NCBI GenBank assembly: GCA_050949175.1
Contig: JBMNFG010000008.1
Location: 1 to 63,541, forward strand
Source: UBA4971 sp900019985
GTDB taxonomy: Bacteria; Bacillota; SHA-98; UBA4971
Length of the DNA stretch: 63,541 nt
Direction of reading: 5' to 3'
Shown: positions 46,610 to 55,867 of the stretch, in pieces
Layout: each line of letters begins with the position of its first letter
Numbering within the stretch: position 1 is the stretch's first letter
The notes under the pieces: generated by a model
Seen by the model: only the letters and a program-made list of their open reading frames with translations
The model's database searches: none
Told to the model about the DNA's origin: nothing
Position numbers and translations under genes: made by a program

Positions 46610-48091
46610 TTGACGAAAGTGGGGACAGTTGTGGAAATACGGCATTATCGCGAACAGGGGTTGACAAAGACAGCTACGGCCTTACGCGTAGGATCCGACC
46701 GGAAGACTGTCGCAAAATACTGGGACGGTCCGGTTGATGATCCGGATAAACCAAGATACCGGCAGCGTTCAAAGCTGGCCGATCCCTATTTAGAGTATAT
46801 CACAGAACGCCTGAGGAAGTACCCGGAGTTAACCGCAGAACGCATCTATCGCGAGATAGAAAATCGGGGCTACACCGGCTCAAGAAGGACCGTCAGGCGT
46901 TGTGTGGCCAAGTTGCGTGAAAAGACCTACCGTGAATACAAACCTATCGAGACATTGCCTGGCGAGCAGGCGCAAGTCGACTGGGGACACTGCGGCACGA
47001 TCAGTGTGGACGGCCGGAGAATCCCCCTCTATGTCTTTGTATTCAGCTTGTCTTGGTCCAGGGCAAGGTATGTGGAGTTCGTCACATCACAGAGCATGGC
47101 GACGTTCTACGGGTGCATGCATCGGGCTTTTGAATACGTCGGCGGTGTTCCTCGGGAGATCCTTTTCGACAACGCCAAGACGGTGGTTACTGAACGCGTC
47201 GGTGGGGTTGTCCGCTACAACGAAAACCTTCTCCGGCTGGCTGCCAGCTATGGATTTAGGCCGAAAGCCTGCTGGGCTAATGATCCTGAGTCGAAGGGCA
47301 AGGTGGAATCCAGCGTCAAGTATGTCAAGCGGGATTTCCACTATGCCTGCTCCTACTCGGATCTTCAGGACTTGAACGTCCAGGCAAGGCAGTGGTGTGA
47401 CAAGGTGGCCAACTGCAAGGTCCACGGGACTACGGGAGAGGTTCCCTTTGAGCGCCTAAGCCAGGAGAGGCAGTACCTGCAGCCGGTGCGTGTTAAACAG
47501 CCTCTTTTCATCGTTGAAACCCGAAAGGCGACAAAAACGCAGCTCATCTCTATTGACGGCAACAAGTACTCTGTGCCGGTGCAGTTTGCACGTAAGCGAG
47601 TGAAATACCGTCGGTATGAGGACAGGATCGAGCTTCTGGAGGATGATAAGTTGGTGGACACAGTTCAACTGGCGGCAGGCAAGGGAAAGAACATTATACA
47701 GGACCGCCACTACCCGGCTCACAGCCGAGCGAAAAGGGTGTCGCATCCGCTGCAGGTGAAGTTCGAAGAGCTGGCGCCGTCGGCCCGAGCATATCTTCAG
47801 GGGCTTAGCCGGAGCCGCAGCGGACATCTAAGAGACCAGATGGAGAAGATCATCAGCCTGGCTGACACTTACTCCGGCGATGAACTTGAGGCTGCCATGA
47901 AGCGCGGGATTGCCTTCAAGGCCTTTGGTTATTCTCAACTGAAGAGGACTGTGGAGAAGCAGCGCAGGAATCCTCTGTGCCTGCCTGTTCAGCCCAAGGA
48001 TGCATCGACCACGCTTGCTCACTACACAAGCATACAAAACGCCGGAATCGAGCAGCGTGACCTGGGTTACTACGGGGGGTGCGGCTTATGA
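46610..48091 (+). CDS. istA: IS21-family transposase IstA
   Basis: DDE transposase, 493 aa. It has an N-terminal HTH (YREQGLTKTATALRVGSDRK) and a catalytic core with QVDWGHCG (first D), EILFDNAKTVV (second D) and PESKGKVESSVKYVK (E). It has a TTG start with GAGGGGTGA upstream. It ends in an ATGA overlap with istB. All three catalytic acids are present, so it may be active. Confidence 0.95.
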   Translation: MTKVGTVVEIRHYREQGLTKTATALRVGSDRKTVAKYWDGPVDDPDKPRYRQRSKLADPYLEYITERLRKYPELTAERIYREIENRGYTGSRRTVRRCVAKLREKTYREYKPIETLPGEQAQVDWGHCGTISVDGRRIPLYVFVFSLSWSRARYVEFVTSQSMATFYGCMHRAFEYVGGVPREILFDNAKTVVTERVGGVVRYNENLLRLAASYGFRPKACWANDPESKGKVESSVKYVKRDFHYACSYSDLQDLNVQARQWCDKVANCKVHGTTGEVPFERLSQERQYLQPVRVKQPLFIVETRKATKTQLISIDGNKYSVPVQFARKRVKYRRYEDRIELLEDDKLVDTVQLAAGKGKNIIQDRHYPAHSRAKRVSHPLQVKFEELAPSARAYLQGLSRSRSGHLRDQMEKIISLADTYSGDELEAAMKRGIAFKAFGYSQLKRTVEKQRRNPLCLPVQPKDASTTLAHYTSIQNAGIEQRDLGYYGGCGL

Positions 48092-48864
48092 TCCGAACTA
48101 TCCCTCCGGTCGACCGCACAGCGCTGGAACAGGGACTCAGGCGGCTGAAGCTCAGGCACATGCGCCAGCATCTTGATGACATTAATGAGCTGGCCCTGCA
48201 AGAAGAGCCATCGTACATGGATTTCTTGGGCTACCTTGTTGCCCGGGAGGTGGAAGGGCGAGAGAATACGCAGAAGGAGCTTCACCTCAAGGCGGCTAGA
48301 TTCCCGTTTTACCGAACCTTAGATGATTTCGACTTCTCGTTTCAGAACTCCGTTAGCCAACAGACTCTGCGAGACCTTGCAGAGCTGGACTTCTTGCGAG
48401 CCAGAGAGAACATTGTTCTGCTTGGCCCTCCGGGAGTAGGAAAGACTCATCTCGCGGTTGCACTTGGCATCGAGGCGGTCAATCAGGGATACCGGGTCCA
48501 GTTCGTTACGGCTCAAGACCTTGCCGATCAGCTCTATGGTGCGCTGGCAGACGGAACAGTAGCCCAGGCAATGAACAAGCTGCTCCGCAACGACCTTGTC
48601 ATTCTTGACGAACTAGGTTATGTGCAGTTTGATGCTGCCGGATCCGATCACCTGTTTCAGCTGATTGCGAAGGCTTATGAACACAGATCACTGATCGTGA
48701 CGAGCAACCTGGACTTCCAAGACTGGGGACGGCTGTTCAACCAACCGGCGACCGCTGCTGCGTTTCTAGACAGATTGCTTCATCACGCCCACGTCATCAC
48801 CCTGAGAGGCGACAGCTACAGGATACGCCATCGGCTCACGCCACCTGCGAAACCTGATCCATAA
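48088..48864 (+). CDS. istB: IS21-family ATPase helper IstB
   Basis: AAA+ protein that assists IstA in target selection, 258 aa. Walker A GPPGVGKTHLAVALG and Walker B LVILDELGYVQFD are intact, and the sensor region SLIVTSNLDFQDWGRLF is present. The ATG at 48088 overlaps the istA stop as ATGA with GGGGGTG upstream. A short hairpin CCGGCGGCTCAGCCGG follows the stop. Confidence 0.95.
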   Translation: MIRTIPPVDRTALEQGLRRLKLRHMRQHLDDINELALQEEPSYMDFLGYLVAREVEGRENTQKELHLKAARFPFYRTLDDFDFSFQNSVSQQTLRDLAELDFLRARENIVLLGPPGVGKTHLAVALGIEAVNQGYRVQFVTAQDLADQLYGALADGTVAQAMNKLLRNDLVILDELGYVQFDAAGSDHLFQLIAKAYEHRSLIVTSNLDFQDWGRLFNQPATAAAFLDRLLHHAHVITLRGDSYRIRHRLTPPAKPDP

Positions 48865-49008
48865 CCCGGCGGCTCAGCCGGCGAGGGAGGTGAGAGGAAT
48901 CGAGACTTCATAGATACGGAGACTGAAGTAACTCAGCTCTTCTTTTATTTCAGCTCACATGGGGAGTTTTCGTGGCCAAAAATGAGGATTCTCAAATGGC
49001 CATTGACA

Positions 49009-49157
49009 AGAGGAAGGTCCACTGACACGAAATCCTTGGCCAGCTTCTGGGCAAAGTCATTAAGTCCCACTGTAACGATGCCTCCTTCCACCCTACCCCA
49101 ACAGTGGTTGCGGTCATAGTACAAGTCATCCGGAAGCTGATAGCCTTTGACCTCCAA
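49009..49157 (-). pseudogene. gcvH: gcvH (glycine cleavage H protein) truncated by IS21
   Basis: The N-terminal half of a lipoyl carrier H protein is present: EVKGYQLPDDLYYDRNHCW, then GIVTVGLNDFAQKLAKDFVS. The TTG at 49157, 6 bases after GGGGGTG, gives the usual N-terminus; the GTG at 49166 is a longer option. After about 50 residues the frame runs into the IS right end, so the lipoyl-lysine part is lost. The missing half is not on the other side of the IS. Confidence 0.85.
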
Positions 49158-49320
49158 AACGGTCACCCCCGAATTTGCATATGCTTTTAGCGCAAATCTT
49201 AGTCATTCGAATTTTCTACGTTATCTACTCAATTTCCTTCCTAATGGTAGGTCAAATTTCTCTCAAAAGTCCCAAGCTTGTCACTGTACGCTCAGATGCG
49301 GGATAACACGCCTCAGATAA

Positions 49321-49680
49321 GGTTTACCCATGGCTGATTTGGTGCTGCCATTTACTCCTTTCTCTGGAGTGAACATGCGGAGCAGTCGAAATGCAGGTTG
49401 TCCTTCCATCTTTTCCTGTAAGATTGCCGTCCTGGCCGCAATTCGCCCACCAAAGGCTTACCCATGGCTGATCTAGTACTGCCTTGCACTCCCTTGTACT
49501 GCCTTCCCGCGAGCAAACGTGCGCTGTGGTGGAAATGGCAGTTATACTGAGATGCTTTCGCATACCGTTGCCGTACAGGCCCCAACCCACCCGCCGAAAG
49601 GCTTACCGATAGCTGATCTGGTACTGGCTTCCACTGCTTCCCGGGAGTAAGCTTGTGCTGTGGTCGAAAATGTGCCACAG
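49321..49680. repeat. Three diverged ~140-bp tandem repeats
   Basis: Copies begin at 49321, 49455 and 49600, each opening GGYTTACCSATRGCTGATYT and including an ACTGCTTCCCGGGAG-like and a CTGTGGTCGAAA-like segment. Spacing is 134 and 145 bp. The last copy runs directly into palindrome array B. No coding capacity was recognised; 49167-49320 also shows no gene. Confidence 0.7.
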
Positions 49681-50198
49681 AAAGGCTGTTTGGTGGAAGA
49701 GTTTCTACCACAGTTTTGAGCGTAGGCTCTAAAATGGTTGAATCTCTCCCACCTGGAGGCTCAAAGGTGGAAGGTTTTCTACCATGATCAGGCGTTAAGG
49801 TGGTAGGATATCGACCACCACGCCTGCCATAATCTTACAAATCAGGGTTTGGTGGTCGAAACTCGCCCACATTTTCTGAAAAGGTGGGCGAAAAACTGCC
49901 ACATTTTCCAAAAACGTGGTAGGAATTCTACCACCTAAGGCTCAAAAAGTCCCCAAAACCGGGCTGCAACCTGAAAATGTGGTCGAATCTCTACCACCTG
50001 AGGCGGTTTAGGTGGTTCAAAATCTTCCATTTATGAGCGTTTGCTCGAAAAAATCCAAAAGGGTGGCCGAAATTGAACCACCTTTTTAAGGAAATGTGGT
50101 TGAAAATCGCCCATTTATGAACGTTTGCTCGAAAAAATCCTAAAAGGTGGTCGAAGCAAACTATCATTCCAAGGAAAAGTGGCAGAAAACCGCTTACC
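49659..50198. repeat. Palindrome array B (about 14 imperfect 20-bp inverted repeats)
   Basis: This is the same repeat family and orientation as array A at 10955-11534, and the two can be aligned unit by unit. The unit at 49799-49819 is identical to that at 11095-11115, and spacers such as TCTACCATGATCAGGCGTTA and GAGCGTTTGCTCG are shared. Other units differ mainly at the two bases after GGTGG, e.g. GGTGGGCGAAATTG in A is GGTGGCCGAAATTG in B. It ends 14 bp before the putative left end of the serine-recombinase element. Confidence 0.85.
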
Positions 50199-50273
50199 AA
50201 AGGGAGTTGGCCTTAGGGATTTACGAAAACAAGTAATTTTTGACCGGCTCTCTTCAAGCGGAGACAGCAAAGA

Positions 50274-50313
50274 AAGGACTGCACTGAAGGATAAAACCTT
50301 TGGTGCAGTCCTT
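50274..50313 (-). terminator. Terminator of the helicase operon
   Basis: AAGGACTGCAC and GTGCAGTCCTT form an 11-bp perfect stem with a smaller inner AAGG/CCTT stem. On the minus strand it is followed by TCTTTG. It lies about 60 bp past the helicase stop. Confidence 0.7.
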
Positions 50314-50370
50314 CTCGTTGAATATATTATCTATATCGTGCCCACAGTATTGCTAACACCCAGAAGTCTG

Positions 50371-53292
50371 TTACAACTTCAAGTAACCCTGCTTGAAAGC
50401 ATCTGGGAATAAGAAGAGTTTTTCCCCAACCGCAAACTTCACACGAATGTGTTTCCCAGCTTTATCGAGCTTTGTAACTATACCATCACCGAAGCTCTTA
50501 TGCTTAACCGCATCGCCTTCCGAAATCTCCGGTATAACAAACTCTTCCATTTCCTCATCGGCTTGCGTGCTGGTGCTATAAGGTTTCTTATGCTCGGCTA
50601 CTTTCGACAGCGGAGGCTTAATTCCAAACTGCCCCGTAACATATTTTGTAGCAGATGGTTTTGGATCAGGCTTTGGCACAGCCGCAACGGGCTTAACATC
50701 TTTTTCAATTGCTTCTTCGAACGCCGAGTTGATGGATTCCATTGTAGCCTGTTGATTGTAAAACAGTCTATCATATTCTTCGCGTTTGATGACGGTATCC
50801 CAGCCACCGATATCCTTTCCTTCGTGCTTGTCGATACCGGTATAGGAAAGGCTGCTGTCTTCGTAACGCTTGAACTTAAAAATGGCATCGTTCATCAGGC
50901 TTGCATTAAATACCCCAAGGCTGCAAAGAAGTTCAAAATCCTTTACGTTTAAGCCCGTTACCTTTTTAAACAATCCCGGCTCAAGCTGAGTTATAACATC
51001 TCTGAGTGACCGCTCGCGATAATCAGTGAGATACATAAATATCGGAATACGGGTAGCAAACTTGATGAGCTTTTCCTGAATCTGCTTCCGAAGAGACTTA
51101 TATTCCTTTTCCTCTTCTGAGATTTCCTTTTTCTCCTTCGGAGTCATCTTCTCGGATTCTTTCTTGGCTTTCTTTACCGCTTCTGACTTGTTGATGATTG
51201 TCTGAATATCCTGGTTCAGCGAACGGAAACCTTCAATGCTCATAAGAGCGTCGAGAGCTTCTTTGTTATTCATTAGGCGTTGCAGAGTGTCATTATCGAC
51301 ATTAACAAGTAGCGCAGATTCCCAGCGCTTTGCAAGCAGAGTAGCAGAAGTTCCGGCCATTGCGATGTCGAGAATGTCCTGCGCATTAATCTGCCGCATG
51401 GTGCTGCCGTCATAGGCCAACACCGGCAGGAAATTAATGAACTCTGCTACCTTCTTTTCGGGATTGCTTTCATCAACATTCAAACGGCAAGAGTAGTCAG
51501 CTATCTGTCGCAGCGCCCTGTCCAAAGCAAAGTCAAAGACATAGCATTCTTCTTTCATAATCAGGTCTTTACCTTCTTCATCTTTAACTACCCACGGGGA
51601 TTGGACACGAAATGCTGCTTGGAAATAGGTCTCCGGGCTCTTAAGGTTACGCAGCATGAATATGCCTGTCCACGGCTTTACGGTAACACCCGTAGTTAGC
51701 TTGCCACAGGTGAGGGTGATGGTGTATGTCTCCAATGGATTTCCCATAGCGCGAAGAACAGGATAGAGGGCATCCAAGCCTATGCCGGCTTCTGTTCCGG
51801 CGCAAACGATAATTTTATATTTCTGGTTGTAATACCCGTTCTGCTTTTGCATCATCAGGTTATACATAGCCTGGCAGGATGCCACATTTGGTAAAAACCA
51901 AATTGTGTGATTCAGAACATTCAAAAGTCGTGTATCGGAGAAAGGCATCGGAGGACGCTTGTCCTGCCCGAGCTTCATATCATCAACATTGGATGGAAGA
52001 TAAGAACCGCGAATCAGATCAAGCCATTTCTGCACTTCATTCTCGTAAACAAACCGCGCATCTTTGCCTTTACCCTTGGCAGAAAAGAATACATTTAAGT
52101 CGAACTCGTTAAACTCGCCTTGCATGGCAATCTGGCGAATGCTATCCGGTATCCGGTAAGTGAGCATGACCATTCTCGGCAACGATAAATAGGGATTGCC
52201 AGGGCCTTTCCAGCTTTCCTTTGCACGTTGCTCGTCAGAATATGTCCAGTTATAGATCTGATCCTCTATAAATTCGCCGCTATTAATGGCGCGGAAAGGT
52301 GTGCCGGAAAGGTACAAATAATAACCGGCTGTGATGGGAAGGAAGGTTTCGTTGTAGGCGTTATCGGCCTCATCCTTCTTGTACTTCTCTATATCAAAGT
52401 CGACTATTTCTTCCTCATCGGGATTCTCAAAGAGCTTTTTGGCATTTTCTCGCCATGCGCCAAAGTGATACTCATCAAAAATAACCAAGTCCCAATTTTC
52501 CGCATGGATAAATTCATTCTTAGCTTTTATGCCACCATTCTCATTGGTACCCAACAAGTCTTGAAAGGAACCAAAAACGACGATAGGCTTCTTTTTATCA
52601 CACTTCGCGTAGGCCTGATCGATATTAACGTTATTGTTGTGCGCGTCCTTATTGGAAACAAACTGCCAGCCTTCGAAATCAATATGAGAAAGCAAATCAT
52701 CTCGCCATGCGGATTCGACAGCGGGCTTAAAGGTAAGCACCAGCACGCGCTTAAAGCCCATCTTTTTTGCAAGCTGATAGGCTGCAAAGGTCTTGCCAAA
52801 ACGCATTTTGGCATTCCACAGAAATTTCGGCGCTCTGTCCGGCTCGTCGTATTTGGCCTTGGTAAAGTACTCAATCGTGCGTTTTACAGCCGCCTGCTGC
52901 TCCGGACGCATACGGAATGCAGCTGTCCGGCTGTCGGCAGTGATTTTTCCTGTTTTAAGTTCAACAATAGCCGCCTTGACATCATTTAGGGTGCAGTTGT
53001 ACCACTCGTTATCGTCAGCGACTGCATTGAGCTGTCTGAAACCTCGTCGCTCTAAGATTCGATGTATATCCTTATCAGTAAAGACAGAGCCATCCTCCCT
53101 CATGGCGCTCTCTTGATAGAGGATCTTAAAAGGAACAGCAGCAGTGTGCAGCTGCTCCTTGATGCGGGTAGCCGCATCCCGTTCTGTATATCCGATTTTT
53201 ATGTACCCCTTGTGAGAGGCCACGCCAATGAGTTCATACACATAGATGGTAGGTGTGATCGCAGGCCGTTGTGCGAAAAATTCAGTCTGCAT
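50371..53292 (-). CDS. GIY-YIG (T5orf172-like) plus DEAD-box helicase restriction protein
   Basis: Large restriction-type protein, 973 aa. Residues about 10-110 resemble a GIY-YIG/T5orf172 nuclease (YVYELIGVASHKGYIKIGYT with a downstream ATRIKEQ). A superfamily-2 helicase core follows: KMRFGKTFAAYQLAKK (motif I), VIFDEYHFGAW (II), YLYLSGTPFRA (III), and FQAAFRVQSPW (VI). The last ~60 residues form an SH3/Tudor-like region (GDAVKHKSFGDGIVTKLDK) like the tail of UvrD/PcrA. ATG at 53292 follows GGAGG by 8 bases and overlaps the methylase gene. With the methylases it probably forms an ATP-dependent restriction system. Confidence 0.85.
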   Translation of the reverse strand: MQTEFFAQRPAITPTIYVYELIGVASHKGYIKIGYTERDAATRIKEQLHTAAVPFKILYQESAMREDGSVFTDKDIHRILERRGFRQLNAVADDNEWYNCTLNDVKAAIVELKTGKITADSRTAAFRMRPEQQAAVKRTIEYFTKAKYDEPDRAPKFLWNAKMRFGKTFAAYQLAKKMGFKRVLVLTFKPAVESAWRDDLLSHIDFEGWQFVSNKDAHNNNVNIDQAYAKCDKKKPIVVFGSFQDLLGTNENGGIKAKNEFIHAENWDLVIFDEYHFGAWRENAKKLFENPDEEEIVDFDIEKYKKDEADNAYNETFLPITAGYYLYLSGTPFRAINSGEFIEDQIYNWTYSDEQRAKESWKGPGNPYLSLPRMVMLTYRIPDSIRQIAMQGEFNEFDLNVFFSAKGKGKDARFVYENEVQKWLDLIRGSYLPSNVDDMKLGQDKRPPMPFSDTRLLNVLNHTIWFLPNVASCQAMYNLMMQKQNGYYNQKYKIIVCAGTEAGIGLDALYPVLRAMGNPLETYTITLTCGKLTTGVTVKPWTGIFMLRNLKSPETYFQAAFRVQSPWVVKDEEGKDLIMKEECYVFDFALDRALRQIADYSCRLNVDESNPEKKVAEFINFLPVLAYDGSTMRQINAQDILDIAMAGTSATLLAKRWESALLVNVDNDTLQRLMNNKEALDALMSIEGFRSLNQDIQTIINKSEAVKKAKKESEKMTPKEKKEISEEEKEYKSLRKQIQEKLIKFATRIPIFMYLTDYRERSLRDVITQLEPGLFKKVTGLNVKDFELLCSLGVFNASLMNDAIFKFKRYEDSSLSYTGIDKHEGKDIGGWDTVIKREEYDRLFYNQQATMESINSAFEEAIEKDVKPVAAVPKPDPKPSATKYVTGQFGIKPPLSKVAEHKKPYSTSTQADEEMEEFVIPEISEGDAVKHKSFGDGIVTKLDKAGKHIRVKFAVGEKLFLFPDAFKQGYLKL

Positions 53293-54814
53293 CTGTGTCA
53301 CCTCCGTCCAAGTTCATAGGGCGGATCATGCTATCAATGAAAGCAATTTCATCATCTGTTAAGCCATATTTTTTATATAATTCTTCATCTGTCCATGATT
53401 TGGAGAAATCTTGAATAGGAACAAAGCTATATACTCTACTTGGAGCATCTTGTGTGCTTTTGTTTAGTAAAACTAAAAACCTAAAGAATTTTGTTGCGAT
53501 ATATGATATTACATTTTTACATTCTTTTTCGCTAAGAAAAGGTCCAATTACTAAATATGTTTCGGTACAGCAAGAATTGGGTTCGCCGAGAAATGGCTTG
53601 TTAAGTATCTGATGAGGAAATTCTTCACCTGCACCATATGCTCTAGAAATGTAAACTTTATATTTATCTACCAAATCAATATTTTGCGTAATCTCTACGC
53701 GACTTACATAACTAATAGTTTTGTTGCCATAAAGCTTAATAGAATTTGGGAATAGTTCACTTTTACCTTTAAAATATGTTCTAAAACCAAAAGGCCTTAA
53801 TGAACTTACTATATTGCTCATCACAGGTTCTTTTTTTGAACGAACTTTTTTTAATATCGGTATTGCTTCATTGTATCTAATAAAAGTTGAACAACCTTCT
53901 TCTAACAACTCTCTTTCTAAGGATGATACATAATCTGAAGTTCTTGTTTCTATTAAACACTTTCCAGCGTTATCTCTATCCCACAGAAAATAACAAACAC
54001 CACCTTTGATTTCAACTCCAGGAAAGCAGTCAGAAGAAGAAGGAAAATCAATTATCTTACGTAAATGTCTATCTCGAAGCATTTCATCTCTAAAAGAATC
54101 AAGACCCCTACCACCTGTAAACCAACGTGAAGGAATAATCATAGTAAGGTATCTTGGCTGCAACTTCTTTGCTTGTGAAACAAAAAGGTTATAAATAGGG
54201 ATTGCACTTCCACCATCTCCTCCATCACTTAACTGATAAGGCGGATTGCTAATAATCACATCAAACTTCATATTAAAAATCTCCTCTGGCTTGTTAGTAT
54301 GTATCCATTCGTAGGCGTGCGTCTCCAAATCGTCGCTGCGATCGTATTGGCTTTGAGATGCACCGCAATAAACACACTTTCCGCCACGCCACGTATGCTT
54401 AATTCTTCTGAACCGAATATTACCTTGTTCATCATCAAAAAGCGATACCGAGAATTCAGTGTTTGGGAATTTCGAACAATAAACGCTCCGACGGGATAAA
54501 AAACCTGTCAGTTCCGTAATCGCTATACCAAAGAGCTGTTTATGGAAAATGTGGTCTATACGCTCCTGTAAGTCCGGGAACTGCGGCTCCAGTCCTTTGA
54601 TAAGCCTTTTGGCAATTTCCCTGAGAAAAACACCGGTTTTGCAGGCGGGATCAAGAAAGGTGGTATCGGGGTTTTGAAAGAGTTCCTGCGGCAGCATATC
54701 AAGCATAGCGTTTACTACGTCCGGCGGAGTAAAAACCTCATCGTTTGAGAGATTTGCAAGGCAGCACAGCACGTCCGGATTGTATACATTATTAAATAAT
54801 CCTGTATCAGCCAT
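53282..54814 (-). CDS. N6-adenine DNA methyltransferase (Eco57I-like)
   Basis: Adenine methylase, 510 aa. Cofactor motif FLDPACKTGVFLREIAKRL lies near residue 60 and the catalytic motif ISNPPYQLSDGG near residue 190. A zinc-like segment GGKCVYCGASQSQYD sits between them. The C-terminal half would hold target recognition. GGAGG precedes the ATG at 54814. It overlaps both the upstream methylase-like gene (8 bp) and the helicase gene (11 bp). Confidence 0.9.
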   Translation of the reverse strand: MADTGLFNNVYNPDVLCCLANLSNDEVFTPPDVVNAMLDMLPQELFQNPDTTFLDPACKTGVFLREIAKRLIKGLEPQFPDLQERIDHIFHKQLFGIAITELTGFLSRRSVYCSKFPNTEFSVSLFDDEQGNIRFRRIKHTWRGGKCVYCGASQSQYDRSDDLETHAYEWIHTNKPEEIFNMKFDVIISNPPYQLSDGGDGGSAIPIYNLFVSQAKKLQPRYLTMIIPSRWFTGGRGLDSFRDEMLRDRHLRKIIDFPSSSDCFPGVEIKGGVCYFLWDRDNAGKCLIETRTSDYVSSLERELLEEGCSTFIRYNEAIPILKKVRSKKEPVMSNIVSSLRPFGFRTYFKGKSELFPNSIKLYGNKTISYVSRVEITQNIDLVDKYKVYISRAYGAGEEFPHQILNKPFLGEPNSCCTETYLVIGPFLSEKECKNVISYIATKFFRFLVLLNKSTQDAPSRVYSFVPIQDFSKSWTDEELYKKYGLTDDEIAFIDSMIRPMNLDGGDTDAD

Positions 54815-55511
54815 TTTCCTGTATCCTCCTATAATGTGATATGCATTTCTTCAGGAACACTCCTTCATCCGAGGGTGCCTCTCTTATATCCTCATCGAGC
54901 ATGAGTGATATTTGCTCAGGCTCGTCTTTTTTCTTTTTACGTTTAGGCCTTTCCTCTTCAGCAGCCAGCAGTTCGGCAAAGGTATAATCGCTGCGCTGCA
55001 TCAGAGCATCATTAAACGGAAAAGTCCATTCGGAAAAAACAATAGGTTCATTCGTATCCTTTCCATTTTCATCAACACATTTGAGCGTCAGCGCATTGCC
55101 GCATACGATGTTACGGGAAAGAATAAACTTGGCGGCCTCGCGGGTATCATCATTGCACTCTTTTTTACATATAGCCTTATATTCCTTATCCCACATTTCA
55201 AATAGCCGCTGCCTACATTCAATACAGTTGTCGATCAGTAAATCCACTCCATATAAGCTGCCCAGCGCCAGAAGCGAATTGCGCTCCCAATCATAAGGGC
55301 TTTTTTTATATTTTTTCCTCACAACAGCCAGTTTCCTTGAAAGTATTTCTGCAAGGAAATTTCCATTACCGCAGGCAGGCTCCAAAAATCGCGAGTCAAT
55401 TCTTTCTGTTTCCTGTTTCACCAAGTCGCACATGGCTTTAACCTCGCGTTCGGCTGTAAAAACCTCGCCATGCTCAGCAACGCGCTTCTTGGATTTTACC
55501 TGTTTCGTCAT
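54807..55511 (-). CDS. Methyltransferase-like subunit lacking the catalytic NPPY motif
   Basis: 234-aa protein with a clear cofactor motif FLEPACGNGNFLAEILSRKL and a later NIVCGNALTLK, both typical of adenine methylases. The NPPY position is replaced by a SEWTFPFND stretch, so it probably does not methylate alone. It could be a structural or recognition subunit of the neighbouring methylase. The tail is acidic and lysine-rich. It overlaps the XRE gene by ATGA. Confidence 0.82.
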   Translation of the reverse strand: MTKQVKSKKRVAEHGEVFTAEREVKAMCDLVKQETERIDSRFLEPACGNGNFLAEILSRKLAVVRKKYKKSPYDWERNSLLALGSLYGVDLLIDNCIECRQRLFEMWDKEYKAICKKECNDDTREAAKFILSRNIVCGNALTLKCVDENGKDTNEPIVFSEWTFPFNDALMQRSDYTFAELLAAEEERPKRKKKKDEPEQISLMLDEDIREAPSDEGVFLKKCISHYRRIQENG

Positions 55512-55729
55512 TTTTTCATCTGCTCCTCGTCCGGAACAAACTCCAAAATATCATTAGGTGTACAGCACATTGCCAAACAAATGCTTTCCACTTTATCTAA
55601 CGCTATATATTGGCCTGTTCTAATTTTCGTGATTATATTTGCTGATATGTTTGCTCTACGCATAAGTTCAGCATTAGATATATTTCTATCAATCATTAAG
55701 TGTTGCAACTTCTTATAACTTACAGCCAT
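55508..55729 (-). CDS. XRE-family HTH regulator (controller-type)
   Basis: 73-aa Cro/CI-type DNA-binding protein: NISNAELMRRANISANIITK and IRTGQYIALDKVESICLAM. Small XRE proteins leading restriction operons usually act as timing controllers for the methylase and nuclease genes. GGAGG lies 8 bases before the ATG at 55729. It is the first gene of the four-gene operon. Confidence 0.9.
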   Translation of the reverse strand: MAVSYKKLQHLMIDRNISNAELMRRANISANIITKIRTGQYIALDKVESICLAMCCTPNDILEFVPDEEQMKK

Positions 55730-55867
55730 AAGCTATACCTCCAATTAAGAGAAGTTATACAAAGGATATCACATTTCTGTTAAATTTTCAATAAATACAT
55801 GAATAAGTTTTATCCGAAAGCATTTACAACGTCACACACATACCCGGCATGGTAGTGAGTTTAAATT

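Larger units (their letters stand above)
46471..49008 (+). mobile_element. IS21-family insertion sequence with istA and istB
   Basis: Related inverted ends define the element. The left end TGTTAATGGTCACGAT at 46471 and the complement of the right end, TGTCAATGGCCATTTG at 49008, agree at most positions over about 48 bp, and both contain TGGCCACG. The ends are TG and CA as usual. Length is about 2.54 kb, normal for IS21. No target-site duplication is visible (TTCGTTCTA on the left, AGAGGAAGG on the right). The flanks are halves of two unrelated genes. Confidence 0.9.
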
